Assembly: GCA_023391635.1 (NCBI GenBank)
Contig: JAEWAQ010000029.1
Coordinates: 92,678 to 156,677, forward strand
Origin: Bacillota bacterium
GTDB lineage: Bacteria; Bacillota; Bacilli; Paenibacillales; Paenibacillaceae
Length of the DNA stretch: 64,000 nt
Reading direction: 5' to 3'
Below the pieces are notes generated by a model. The model made no database searches and was not told the DNA's origin. It saw only the letters and a list, made by a program, of their open reading frames with translations. The translations under genes were made by a program, and so were the position numbers. The stretch's first letter is position 1. Every line of letters begins with the position of its first letter. Shown piece after piece: positions 40,083-47,566 of the stretch.

Positions 40083-40997
40083 ATGAAGAAATGGGGCTTT
40101 TTGCTTGTTGTCTTTGTCATCATAGGTTATCTCGTGTATGACGATCGGCAATCAGTCGATAGCGAGACGGTGACCATGCGTGACGATCAAGCGCAAGCGC
40201 AATCGCGATTGTCGCAAGACGAAATCTTCCAAGGGGACAAGCTCCCGGTTCAGATTACGAAGGATCAAATATTCAAAGGCAGCCTGCTGTTGGTGAATCG
40301 GGATCATCCCGTACGTGAAGCGAGCGAAGCGTCTGAGGCAGTCCAACTGTCGAAGCACCGGGACCTGATCGACGGATTCGTCTTATTGGACTCTGATATC
40401 CGGTTGTCGCCAAGCTTGCTCGGCAAGTTTACAACGATGGTTGAAGCTGCAGCAAATGACGGGGTTGTCCATTTCATGATCAGCAGCGGTTACCGGGACG
40501 AGGGCGAGCAAAGCGAACTGTATGAGAAGATGGGGCCCGATTATGCTCTGCCTGCCGGCTACAGCGAACACAATCTCGGATTGTCGCTGGATATCGGGTC
40601 CACGCAAGGGAAGATGGAGCGTGCCGATGAAGGCAAGTGGCTGGAAAAAAACGCTTGGAAATACGGGTTTATTTTACGGTACCCCAAGAACAAGACGGAC
40701 GTTACGGGGATTCAGAATGAGCCGTGGCACTTTCGTTATGTCGGTCTGCCGCACAGCGCGATTATGCATAAGCACGATTTTGTGCTGGAGGAATATCTGG
40801 ACTATTTGAAGCAGAAGAAGTCCATTACCGCTACAATCAGCCGGCAAAATTATCAAATCTCCTACTATCCGATCGCCAAGAAAACAACGATTTCGATTCC
40901 TGCGGGCAGCCGTTACGACATTTCGGGCAACAATGTCGATGGCGTGATCGTGACCGTGTTTTCCGGTTCCGGGCAACAGGAACTTGCATCCGATTGA
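40083..40997 (+). CDS. vanY: VanY-type D-Ala-D-Ala carboxypeptidase
   Basis: This is a 304-residue membrane-anchored metallopeptidase of family M15B. An N-terminal helix (WGFLLVVFVIIGYLVY) is followed by a catalytic domain with SSGYRDEGEQSELY, the zinc ligands in YSEHNLGLSLDIG and the catalytic EPWHFRYVG. It would remove the terminal D-Ala of peptidoglycan precursors. A C-terminal extension after the catalytic domain (about 255-304) is unusual. It is followed directly by a VanR/VanS-like pair, as in the vanF-type regions, but vanH, vanA and vanX are absent. Confidence 0.85.
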   Translation: MKKWGFLLVVFVIIGYLVYDDRQSVDSETVTMRDDQAQAQSRLSQDEIFQGDKLPVQITKDQIFKGSLLLVNRDHPVREASEASEAVQLSKHRDLIDGFVLLDSDIRLSPSLLGKFTTMVEAAANDGVVHFMISSGYRDEGEQSELYEKMGPDYALPAGYSEHNLGLSLDIGSTQGKMERADEGKWLEKNAWKYGFILRYPKNKTDVTGIQNEPWHFRYVGLPHSAIMHKHDFVLEEYLDYLKQKKSITATISRQNYQISYYPIAKKTTISIPAGSRYDISGNNVDGVIVTVFSGSGQQELASD

Positions 40998-41056
40998 TGT
41001 TTTGCGGCAGTATGAGATAATACTTCATAATTATCTATGCATGCTTGAGGTGGGTC

Positions 41057-41755
41057 ATGAAGCCGATCACGATCTTGATCGCGGACGACGAGCCGGAAAT
41101 CGCGGATTTGATCGAACTGCACTTGTTGAAAGAGGGTTACCGCTGCATTAAGGTGTCCGACGGGCTGGAGGCCGTGAAGGCCGTTCGAGCGCTGCCCGTC
41201 GATTTGGCGATTCTCGATATCATGATGCCGAATCTGGACGGATACGAAGCGACCCAACTCATTCGGCAAAGCCACCATTTGCCCATCATTTTTCTAAGCG
41301 CCAAGACGAGTGATCTCGATAAAATCACGGGGCTTATTCAAGGAGCGGACGACTATGTGACCAAGCCGTTCAACCCGATGGAACTGGTCGCCCGCGTGAA
41401 CGCACAGCTTCGGCGCGCGATGCAATTTAATCCGTTGGCGGCAGCGAGCGTATCGTCCGTGTTGGAGGCCGGCGGTTTGATCATTCATCCGGACCGGCGA
41501 ACCGTATCGGTATTTGGCATCCCGGTCGAACTAACGCCGAAAGAATTCGATATTTTGTACCTGCTGGCCAGCCACCCGAAGAAAGTATTCAGCTCGGAAA
41601 ATATATTCGAACGCGTGTGGAGAGAAGCTTACTACGAGGGCGGGAATACGGTCATGGTGCACATCCGCACTTTGCGGAAGAAGCTTGGGGAAGACAAGTA
41701 CAAGAACCAATGGATCAAGACGGTGTGGGGAGTGGGGTATCGGTTCGATGGTTAA
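41057..41755 (+). CDS. vanR: VanR-like OmpR-family response regulator
   Basis: This is a 232-residue regulator. The receiver has the acidic pair in LIADDEPEI, the phospho-Asp in LAILDIMMPNLDGYEA (about residue 51) and the Lys in DDYVTKPFNPMELVA. The C-terminal winged helix has VELTPKEFDILYLLASHPKKV and VHIRTLRKKLGEDK. GAGGTG precedes ATG 41057. It overlaps the histidine kinase start by eight bases. The close match in layout to VanR, and the VanY gene upstream, suggest control of vanY in response to wall stress. Confidence 0.85.
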   Translation: MKPITILIADDEPEIADLIELHLLKEGYRCIKVSDGLEAVKAVRALPVDLAILDIMMPNLDGYEATQLIRQSHHLPIIFLSAKTSDLDKITGLIQGADDYVTKPFNPMELVARVNAQLRRAMQFNPLAAASVSSVLEAGGLIIHPDRRTVSVFGIPVELTPKEFDILYLLASHPKKVFSSENIFERVWREAYYEGGNTVMVHIRTLRKKLGEDKYKNQWIKTVWGVGYRFDG

Positions 41756-42866
41756 TTTGACCCGCAGCTTCCGTTTCAATATGATTTTGCTATTCGGATT
41801 AAGCACGCTTTGCTCCGGTACGATCACTTACTTGATCTATAAGCTCCTCCAGAGCTATTATCGTACGACGAAGGTTGAAGACCCGCTGACGAAATATCGC
41901 CACATGATCAAGGATATCGGGGACGTCAATTTCTTCCTTCTCCTTTTTATTCCTCTTTCATTTTATTTCTTCTTTCTGTTCACGAAGCGATACTCGCATT
42001 ATTTTCATGAAATATCGCGCGGCATCCACCAATTGGCGAACGGCGAATTTAACAATCGCATCAGCATACAATCCAACGACGAGTTCGAACAGATCGCCCG
42101 GGACATCCATCAGGCAAGCGAAAAATTACAGCAAGCGATGGAGAGGGGAGACTACGCGGAGAACAGCAAGGAGCAACTGGTGTTGAACTTGGCGCATGAT
42201 CTCCGAACACCGCTCACTTCCGTGTTGGGATACTTGGATTACATTCTTCGCGGCGATGGGCTAACGGATGATCAGGTCAAACACTATACAAGCATTGCTT
42301 ACACCAAGTCCCAGCGCCTGGAGAAGCTGATTGACGAATTGTTCGAAATCACGCGCATGAATTATGGCAAGCTTACGATAGACAAGCATCCGATCGATCT
42401 CAGCGAGCTTCTTATCCAATTGAACGAGGAAGTATATCCCGCTCTGGAAAATAACAACCTTGCCACCCGTTTGCACGTAACTCCGCATGTAATGATTCAG
42501 GGCGACGGAGAGCAATTGATGCGCGTATTCGAAAATCTGTTGACCAATGCGATTCGTTATGGCAAGGAGGGGAAATATGTAGATATTCATTGCCGTGTCG
42601 AAGGGGAGGCGGCCATCGTTCAAGTGATCAATTACGGCCATTGCATTCCGGCGGAACAACTGCCCTTTATTTTCGACATGTTCTATACTGGCGATAAGGC
42701 GCGGACGGAGCGGAAAGACGGCACTGGCATCGGCTTGTTCATCGCCAAAAACATCGTCGAGCAGCACATGGGCACCATTACGGCTCAAAGCGATGCCATT
42801 CGGACGGTGTTTGAGGTCCGTTTCCCGCAAATCGCGGCTTCACCCTCATTCAGAAATGGTATTTAA
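41748..42866 (+). CDS. vanS: VanS-like sensor histidine kinase
   Basis: This is a 372-residue membrane kinase. Two hydrophobic helices (about 7-30 and 60-80) flank a short outside loop. They are followed by a HAMP linker, the phospho-His in NLAHDLRTPLTSVLGY (about residue 150) and an ATPase domain with VFENLLTNAIRYGKEGK and DGTGIGLFIAKNIVEQ. It phosphorylates the VanR-like regulator just upstream. The short periplasmic loop resembles VanS, which responds to glycopeptides. A terminator follows at 42909. Confidence 0.85.
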   Translation: MVNLTRSFRFNMILLFGLSTLCSGTITYLIYKLLQSYYRTTKVEDPLTKYRHMIKDIGDVNFFLLLFIPLSFYFFFLFTKRYSHYFHEISRGIHQLANGEFNNRISIQSNDEFEQIARDIHQASEKLQQAMERGDYAENSKEQLVLNLAHDLRTPLTSVLGYLDYILRGDGLTDDQVKHYTSIAYTKSQRLEKLIDELFEITRMNYGKLTIDKHPIDLSELLIQLNEEVYPALENNNLATRLHVTPHVMIQGDGEQLMRVFENLLTNAIRYGKEGKYVDIHCRVEGEAAIVQVINYGHCIPAEQLPFIFDMFYTGDKARTERKDGTGIGLFIAKNIVEQHMGTITAQSDAIRTVFEVRFPQIAASPSFRNGI

Positions 42867-42908
42867 TACGATTAATGATCCCCGTTTGACCTTCAAGGCC
42901 AAGTAGTT

Positions 42909-42934
42909 AACCCGCGAAAACTGCGGGTTTTTAT
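42909..42934 (+). terminator. Terminator after the vanYRS genes
   Basis: AACCCGC (42909-42915) pairs with GCGGGTT (42923-42929) and TTTAT follows. It separates the van-like genes from the kdp promoter. Confidence 0.7.
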
Positions 42935-42938
42935 GTTT

Positions 42939-42996
42939 TTTTTACACCTTTGCGGTTCTCTTTTTACCCCGTTTTTACGGGGGGGCGTATTACAAT
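42939..42996 (+). promoter_or_regulatory. kdp promoter with 11-bp-phased TTTTTAC boxes
   Basis: TTTTTAC occurs at 42939-42945, 42961-42967 and 42972-42978, spacings of 22 and 11, and a degenerate TTGCGG-containing unit fills the 42950 register. TACAAT (42991-42996) is the -10; no good -35 is present. The layout matches activator binding by an OmpR-type protein such as KdpE. Confidence 0.6.
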
Positions 42997-43037
42997 CAAT
43001 TCAGTCATTAACTGCAGGGAAGGAAGGAGACGGTCTC

Positions 43038-43148
43038 ATGCTGGATCTGTACATGATTGTATTGCTCGCGGGCACGTTCTGTATCTTTTACGGGTTTGCG
43101 GCGTGGTGCGACCGAGTAATCGGCGAAACCGGGGGAGAAAAGGAATGA
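43038..43148 (+). CDS. Small membrane protein at the head of the kdp operon
   Basis: This is a 36-residue peptide with a single hydrophobic helix (LYMIVLLAGTFCIFYGFAAW) and a polar tail. GGAAGGAG precedes ATG 43038, and its TGA overlaps the next ATG at 43145. Small hydrophobic proteins are common before kdpA; this one is longer and unlike classical KdpF. Confidence 0.6.
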   Translation: MLDLYMIVLLAGTFCIFYGFAAWCDRVIGETGGEKE

Positions 43149-43213
43149 TTGTCGTTATCGTTTTCGCGGTTCTCGCGGAGGAGGCAAATCAATGGGCATC
43201 TTGCAAATACTGA
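43145..43213 (+). CDS. Possible truncated kdpF
   Basis: ATG 43145, coupled to the preceding stop, reads MIVVIVFAVL and then runs out of phase through the kdpA ribosome binding site (GGAGGAGG), ending at 43213. The first ten residues are like the start of a KdpF helix; the rest is not. It may be a shortened KdpF remnant or simply a chance frame. Confidence 0.3.
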   Translation: MIVVIVFAVLAEEANQWASCKY

Positions 43214-44871
43214 TCATCCTGGCAGCGGTCGTGCTGCTCGTGAAACCGCTAGGTACGTACGTGTACCATGTGTTCTCCAACGAACCGAACCGGACGGACC
43301 GCATCTTCGGACCGTTCGAACGGTTCCTATATAAGCTGGTTGGCCTGAAAGACCGCAGTGGCATGACGTGGAAAAGGTATGCGCTCGGCTTCCTGCTGAC
43401 GAACGTAGTCCTCGTGGCGGTTGGCTACGCGATTCTGCGGCTGCAATCCTACCTGCCGATCAATCCGAACGGCACGGACAACATGGAACCGACACTGTCC
43501 TTCAATACCATCACGAGCTTCATCACGAATACGAACCTGCAGCACTATAGCGGGGAGAACGGGCTCTCGTATTTCTCGCAAATGGCGGTCATCATGATGA
43601 TGATGTTCACGTCGGCCGCGACCGGGTTTTCGGTGGCGATGGCTTTCGTTCGCGGCTTGACAAGCAAAGGCCGAACGATCGGCAATTTCTTCGAGGATTT
43701 CGTCAAAGCGCACACGCGCCTATTCATACCCGCAGCGATCCTTGTGACGTTGCTGCTCGTGGCTCTCCAAGTACCCCAGACGCTGGATCCCCAGTTGACG
43801 GTGACGACGCTCGAAGGCGCCGTCCAGCACATCGCGATCGGGCCGGTCGCTTCGCTCGAATCGATCAAGCATCTGGGGACGAACGGAGGAGGATTTTTCG
43901 GCGCAAACTCGTCGCATCCGTTCGAAAATCCGAACCCGCTGACCAACGTCATCGAAATGTTGTCGATGTGGCTGCTGCCGGCTTCGCTACCTTACGCGTA
44001 TGGTCTATTCGCGAAAAACCGCAAGCAAGGCTGGGTCGTTTTCGGCGCCATGCTGACGTTATTCGTCGCCTTCTTGTCGACCGTTTATTTCTCCGAGTTA
44101 CGTGGGAACCCGGTTGTCAATGCGATGGGAATCGACGCTTCACAGGGCAGCATGGAGGGCAAAGAAGTCCGTTTCGGCATCCCGCAATCCGCACTGTTCA
44201 CGGCCGTGACGACGGCGGCGACGACAGGGACGGTCAACAACATGCACGATACGCTGACGCCGCTGGGCGGCATGGTTCCGTTGGCGCAGATGATGCTGAA
44301 CGTCGTATTCGGCGGCAAAGGCGTCGGATTGATCAACATGCTGATGTATGCCATCCTTGGCGTGTTCCTATGCGGATTGATGGTCGGCCGGACGCCGGAA
44401 TTTCTCGGACGCAAGATCGAGGCGCGCGAAATGAAGCTGATCGCGGTGGCGATCCTGGCACATCCGTTCATCATTCTCGTGCCGTCCGCGATCTCGTTCC
44501 TGACGGACCTTGGCCAAGGCTCGATTTCGAATCCCGGTCCCCACGGCATTTCTCAGGTGCTGTACGAATTTACGTCTTCCGCGGCGAACAACGGATCGGG
44601 GTTCGAAGGTCTCGCGGATAATACGCCGTTCTGGAACATCATGACGGGCATGGTCATGCTGCTCGGCCGGTATATTTCGATGATCGCGATGCTGGCCGTC
44701 GCCGGATCGCTCGTGCGCAAGCAGATGGTGCCCGAAACAATCGGCACATTCCGCACGGACAATACGCTCTTTTACGGCATTCTGCTCGGCACGGTCCTGA
44801 TTATCGGGGCACTGACTTTCCTGCCTTCGATCGTGCTCGGCCCGATTGCCGAACATTTGAAGCTGGGATAA
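43192..44871 (+). CDS. kdpA: Potassium-transporting ATPase subunit KdpA
   Basis: This is a 559-residue potassium-binding channel subunit with about ten membrane helices. Selectivity filter-like loops include TNTNLQHYSGENGLSYFSQM, GTNGGGFFGANSSHPFENPN, TTAATTGTVNNMHDTLTPLG and TSSAANNGSGFEGLADNTPF. These four conserved Gly-rich loops are typical of KdpA. It forms the KdpFABC complex with KdpB and KdpC for high-affinity uptake. GGAGGAGG precedes ATG 43192. Confidence 0.95.
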   Translation: MGILQILIILAAVVLLVKPLGTYVYHVFSNEPNRTDRIFGPFERFLYKLVGLKDRSGMTWKRYALGFLLTNVVLVAVGYAILRLQSYLPINPNGTDNMEPTLSFNTITSFITNTNLQHYSGENGLSYFSQMAVIMMMMFTSAATGFSVAMAFVRGLTSKGRTIGNFFEDFVKAHTRLFIPAAILVTLLLVALQVPQTLDPQLTVTTLEGAVQHIAIGPVASLESIKHLGTNGGGFFGANSSHPFENPNPLTNVIEMLSMWLLPASLPYAYGLFAKNRKQGWVVFGAMLTLFVAFLSTVYFSELRGNPVVNAMGIDASQGSMEGKEVRFGIPQSALFTAVTTAATTGTVNNMHDTLTPLGGMVPLAQMMLNVVFGGKGVGLINMLMYAILGVFLCGLMVGRTPEFLGRKIEAREMKLIAVAILAHPFIILVPSAISFLTDLGQGSISNPGPHGISQVLYEFTSSAANNGSGFEGLADNTPFWNIMTGMVMLLGRYISMIAMLAVAGSLVRKQMVPETIGTFRTDNTLFYGILLGTVLIIGALTFLPSIVLGPIAEHLKLG

Positions 44872-44887
44872 ACGGGAGTGAACGGAT

Positions 44888-46918
44888 ATGAGCCAAACAC
44901 GCAGATCATTGCTGACTTCCTCAATCGTCAAACGGGCGATCCTGGACAGCTTCCTGAAATTGAATCCGATCAGCATGATGAGAAATCCCGTCATGTTCGT
45001 CGTCGAGATCGGCACGTTCATCGTCTTGCTGATGCTGCTTATTCCCGGTTATTTCAAGTCGGAAGACGACATCGGATTTAATCTGTCCGTATTTTTCATC
45101 CTGTTATTCACCGTCGTCTTCGCGAACTTCGCGGAGGCACTGGCGGAAGGACGCGGGAAAGCGCAGGCGGACTCGCTGAAACAATCGAAAAAAATAACGA
45201 CGGCAAACAAGATGGTCAGCGGCTCCGTGAAAGTCGTTCCTTCCACGGAGCTGCGCAAGGGCGATATTGTCGTCGTGTCGCAAGGAGAAATGATCCCCGG
45301 GGACGGCGAAGTTACCTCCGGTCTCGCTTCCGTCGATGAATCGGCGATTACGGGTGAATCGGCGCCGGTCATCAAGGAAGCGGGCGGCGATTTCAGCTCG
45401 GTGACGGGAGGGACTCGCGTCGTCAGCGACGGGATCGTCGTTCGAATTACCGCCGATCCCGGCGAGTCGTTCCTCGATCGGATGATCTCCCTCGTGGAAG
45501 GCGCCGAGCGCCAGAAGACGCCGAACGAACTTGCGCTGAACACGCTGCTCATCAGCCTCACGATGATCTTCCTGATCGTCGTCGTCACGCTCGGCCCGAT
45601 GGCCGGCTACTTGGGCGTCGATCTGAAAGTCCCGGTGTTGATCGCCCTCTTGGTATGCCTCATTCCGACGACGATCGGCGGCCTGTTGTCCGCCATCGGG
45701 ATCGCCGGGATGGACCGGGTGACGCAATTCAACGTGCTGGCAATGTCCGGCAAGGCAGTCGAGGCGGCCGGAGACATCGGAACGATGATTCTGGACAAGA
45801 CGGGTACGATCACGTACGGGAACCGTATGGCCAGCGAGTTCATCCCGACAGGCGGCGCCGACTTGGAGACGGTCGCCGAATGGGCGGCGGTCGGTTCGGT
45901 CCATGACGAGACGCCGGAGGGCCGTTCGGTCATCGAGCTTATGAAAAAACAAGAGTTGAGATACAATGAAACGATCGCGGAGGGTGCGGAATTCATCGCG
46001 TTCCAAGCCGATACCCGGATGAGCGGCGCCGACTTGCAAGACGGGCGCAAAGTCCGCAAGGGCGCGGTCGATGCCGTGAAGAAGTGGGTCGCCGCGCAAG
46101 GGGGCAAGATTCCGGCTGACCTTGACGACCGCAGCGACGCGATCGCACGCGAAGGCGGAACGCCGCTTGCCGTTGCCGTCGACAACCGCATTTACGGCTT
46201 GATCAATTTGAAGGACACGGTGAAACCCGGCATGCGTGAGCGGTTCGAACAGCTGCGGCAGATGGGCATCCGAACGATCATGTGTACCGGGGACAATCCG
46301 CTGACCGCCGCGACGATCGCGAGGGAAGCCGGCGTCGACGACTTCATCGCCGAGAGCAAGCCGGAAGACAAGATAGCGGTCATCCGACGCGAGCAGGCGG
46401 ATGGCAAGCTCGTCGCCATGACCGGCGACGGCACGAACGACGCTCCCGCGCTCGCGCAAGCGGACGTCGGGCTCGCTATGAACAGCGGCACCGTCGCGGC
46501 CAAAGAAGCGGCCAACATGGTCGACCTCGACTCCGACCCGTCGAAGATCATCGAGGTCGTATCGATCGGCAAACAGCTGCTCATGACCCGCGGCGCGCTG
46601 ACGACGTTCAGCATCGCGAACGACATCGCCAAATATTTCGCGATCATCCCGGCCATGTTCATTCTCGCAATCCCGGAAATGCGCGCGCTGAACGTCATGG
46701 GACTCGGGTCGCCGCAATCGGCCATTCTGTCGGCTTTGATCTTCAACGCGATCATTATCCCGCTGCTCATCCCGCTGGCGATGAAGGGCGTCGCCTACAA
46801 GCCGATGAGCGCCTCCCGACTGCTCAGGCGCAATATCGTCGTGTACGGATTGGGCGGTGTTATCGTTCCCTTCGTCGGGATCAAGCTGATCGATCTAATT
46901 GTCCATCTGTGGGTTTAA
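44888..46918 (+). CDS. kdpB: Potassium-transporting P-type ATPase subunit KdpB
   Basis: This is a 676-residue P-type ATPase. The phosphorylation motif DKTGT is at about residues 302-306, the TGES motif in ITGESAPVIKE, and MTGDGTNDAPALAQADVG is the hinge. The membrane segment before the motif contains LIPTTIGGLLSAIG. It couples ATP hydrolysis to KdpA transport. It follows kdpA by 16 bases with GGGAG upstream. Confidence 0.96.
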   Translation: MSQTRRSLLTSSIVKRAILDSFLKLNPISMMRNPVMFVVEIGTFIVLLMLLIPGYFKSEDDIGFNLSVFFILLFTVVFANFAEALAEGRGKAQADSLKQSKKITTANKMVSGSVKVVPSTELRKGDIVVVSQGEMIPGDGEVTSGLASVDESAITGESAPVIKEAGGDFSSVTGGTRVVSDGIVVRITADPGESFLDRMISLVEGAERQKTPNELALNTLLISLTMIFLIVVVTLGPMAGYLGVDLKVPVLIALLVCLIPTTIGGLLSAIGIAGMDRVTQFNVLAMSGKAVEAAGDIGTMILDKTGTITYGNRMASEFIPTGGADLETVAEWAAVGSVHDETPEGRSVIELMKKQELRYNETIAEGAEFIAFQADTRMSGADLQDGRKVRKGAVDAVKKWVAAQGGKIPADLDDRSDAIAREGGTPLAVAVDNRIYGLINLKDTVKPGMRERFEQLRQMGIRTIMCTGDNPLTAATIAREAGVDDFIAESKPEDKIAVIRREQADGKLVAMTGDGTNDAPALAQADVGLAMNSGTVAAKEAANMVDLDSDPSKIIEVVSIGKQLLMTRGALTTFSIANDIAKYFAIIPAMFILAIPEMRALNVMGLGSPQSAILSALIFNAIIIPLLIPLAMKGVAYKPMSASRLLRRNIVVYGLGGVIVPFVGIKLIDLIVHLWV

Positions 46919-46950
46919 TCGAACGTTAGGGAAAAGGGAGGTAGCGCGTC

Positions 46951-47559
46951 ATGAATAAATTCGCCAGCCCGACCGGCATCGCCGTGGGCGCTTCGTATGT
47001 CGGTATCGCGCTCCGAATGAGTCTCGCATTCATTCTCTTGTGCGGCATTATATATCCACTTGCCTGTACCGGTCTCGCCCAACTGCTCATGCCACGCAAC
47101 GCGAACGGGAGTTTGATCGAGAACGATGCGGGCCAAGTCGTCGGCTCCGAGTTGATCGGCCAGCCGTTTGCGGATCCGAAATTTTTCCAAGGCCGCGTGT
47201 CGAGCATTGAATACAACGCGGCAGCTTCCGGCTCGAACAACTATGCGCCGTCCAATCCGGCACTCTTGGATCGCTTACGGGCGTCGATCGAACAATGGAA
47301 GACCGACAATCCCGAGGTTCCGATTTCCAAGCTGCCGATCGCCTTAATCACGAACTCCGGCTCCGGGCTTGATCCGCATATCACGCCGGAATCCGCCGAA
47401 GTGCAGGTGCCCCGGATCAGCAAACTGACGGGCGTCGCGCCGGACGTACTCCGGAAGCTGATCGAGAAGCATACGGACGGGCGGGACCTCGGCGTATTCG
47501 GGGAACTGCGGGTCAACGTGCTGCTGTTGAATCTGGATTTGCATTCGTTGCTGAAATAG
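46951..47559 (+). CDS. kdpC: Potassium-transporting ATPase subunit KdpC
   Basis: This is a 202-residue subunit with one N-terminal helix (SLAFILLCGIIYPLACTGLAQ) and a soluble domain containing YNAAASGSNNYAPSNPAL and the end signature GRDLGVFGELRVNVLLLN. It stabilises the complex. GGGAGGTAG precedes ATG 46951. It is followed within eight bases by the KdpD-type sensor. Confidence 0.95.
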   Translation: MNKFASPTGIAVGASYVGIALRMSLAFILLCGIIYPLACTGLAQLLMPRNANGSLIENDAGQVVGSELIGQPFADPKFFQGRVSSIEYNAAASGSNNYAPSNPALLDRLRASIEQWKTDNPEVPISKLPIALITNSGSGLDPHITPESAEVQVPRISKLTGVAPDVLRKLIEKHTDGRDLGVFGELRVNVLLLNLDLHSLLK

Positions 47560-47566
47560 GCCCGGC

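Noticed and set aside
40083..42866. Full glycopeptide resistance operon
   Set aside because: Only VanY, VanR and VanS-like genes are present; no vanH, ligase or vanX in the window.
42867..43038. Possible c-di-AMP (ydaO) riboswitch before kdp
   Set aside because: The 170-base gap is occupied by a terminator, the TTTTTAC boxes and a promoter; none of the conserved ydaO segments is visible.
45104..46717. 537-codon minus-strand frame
   Set aside because: Antisense shadow of kdpB, which has all P-type ATPase motifs.
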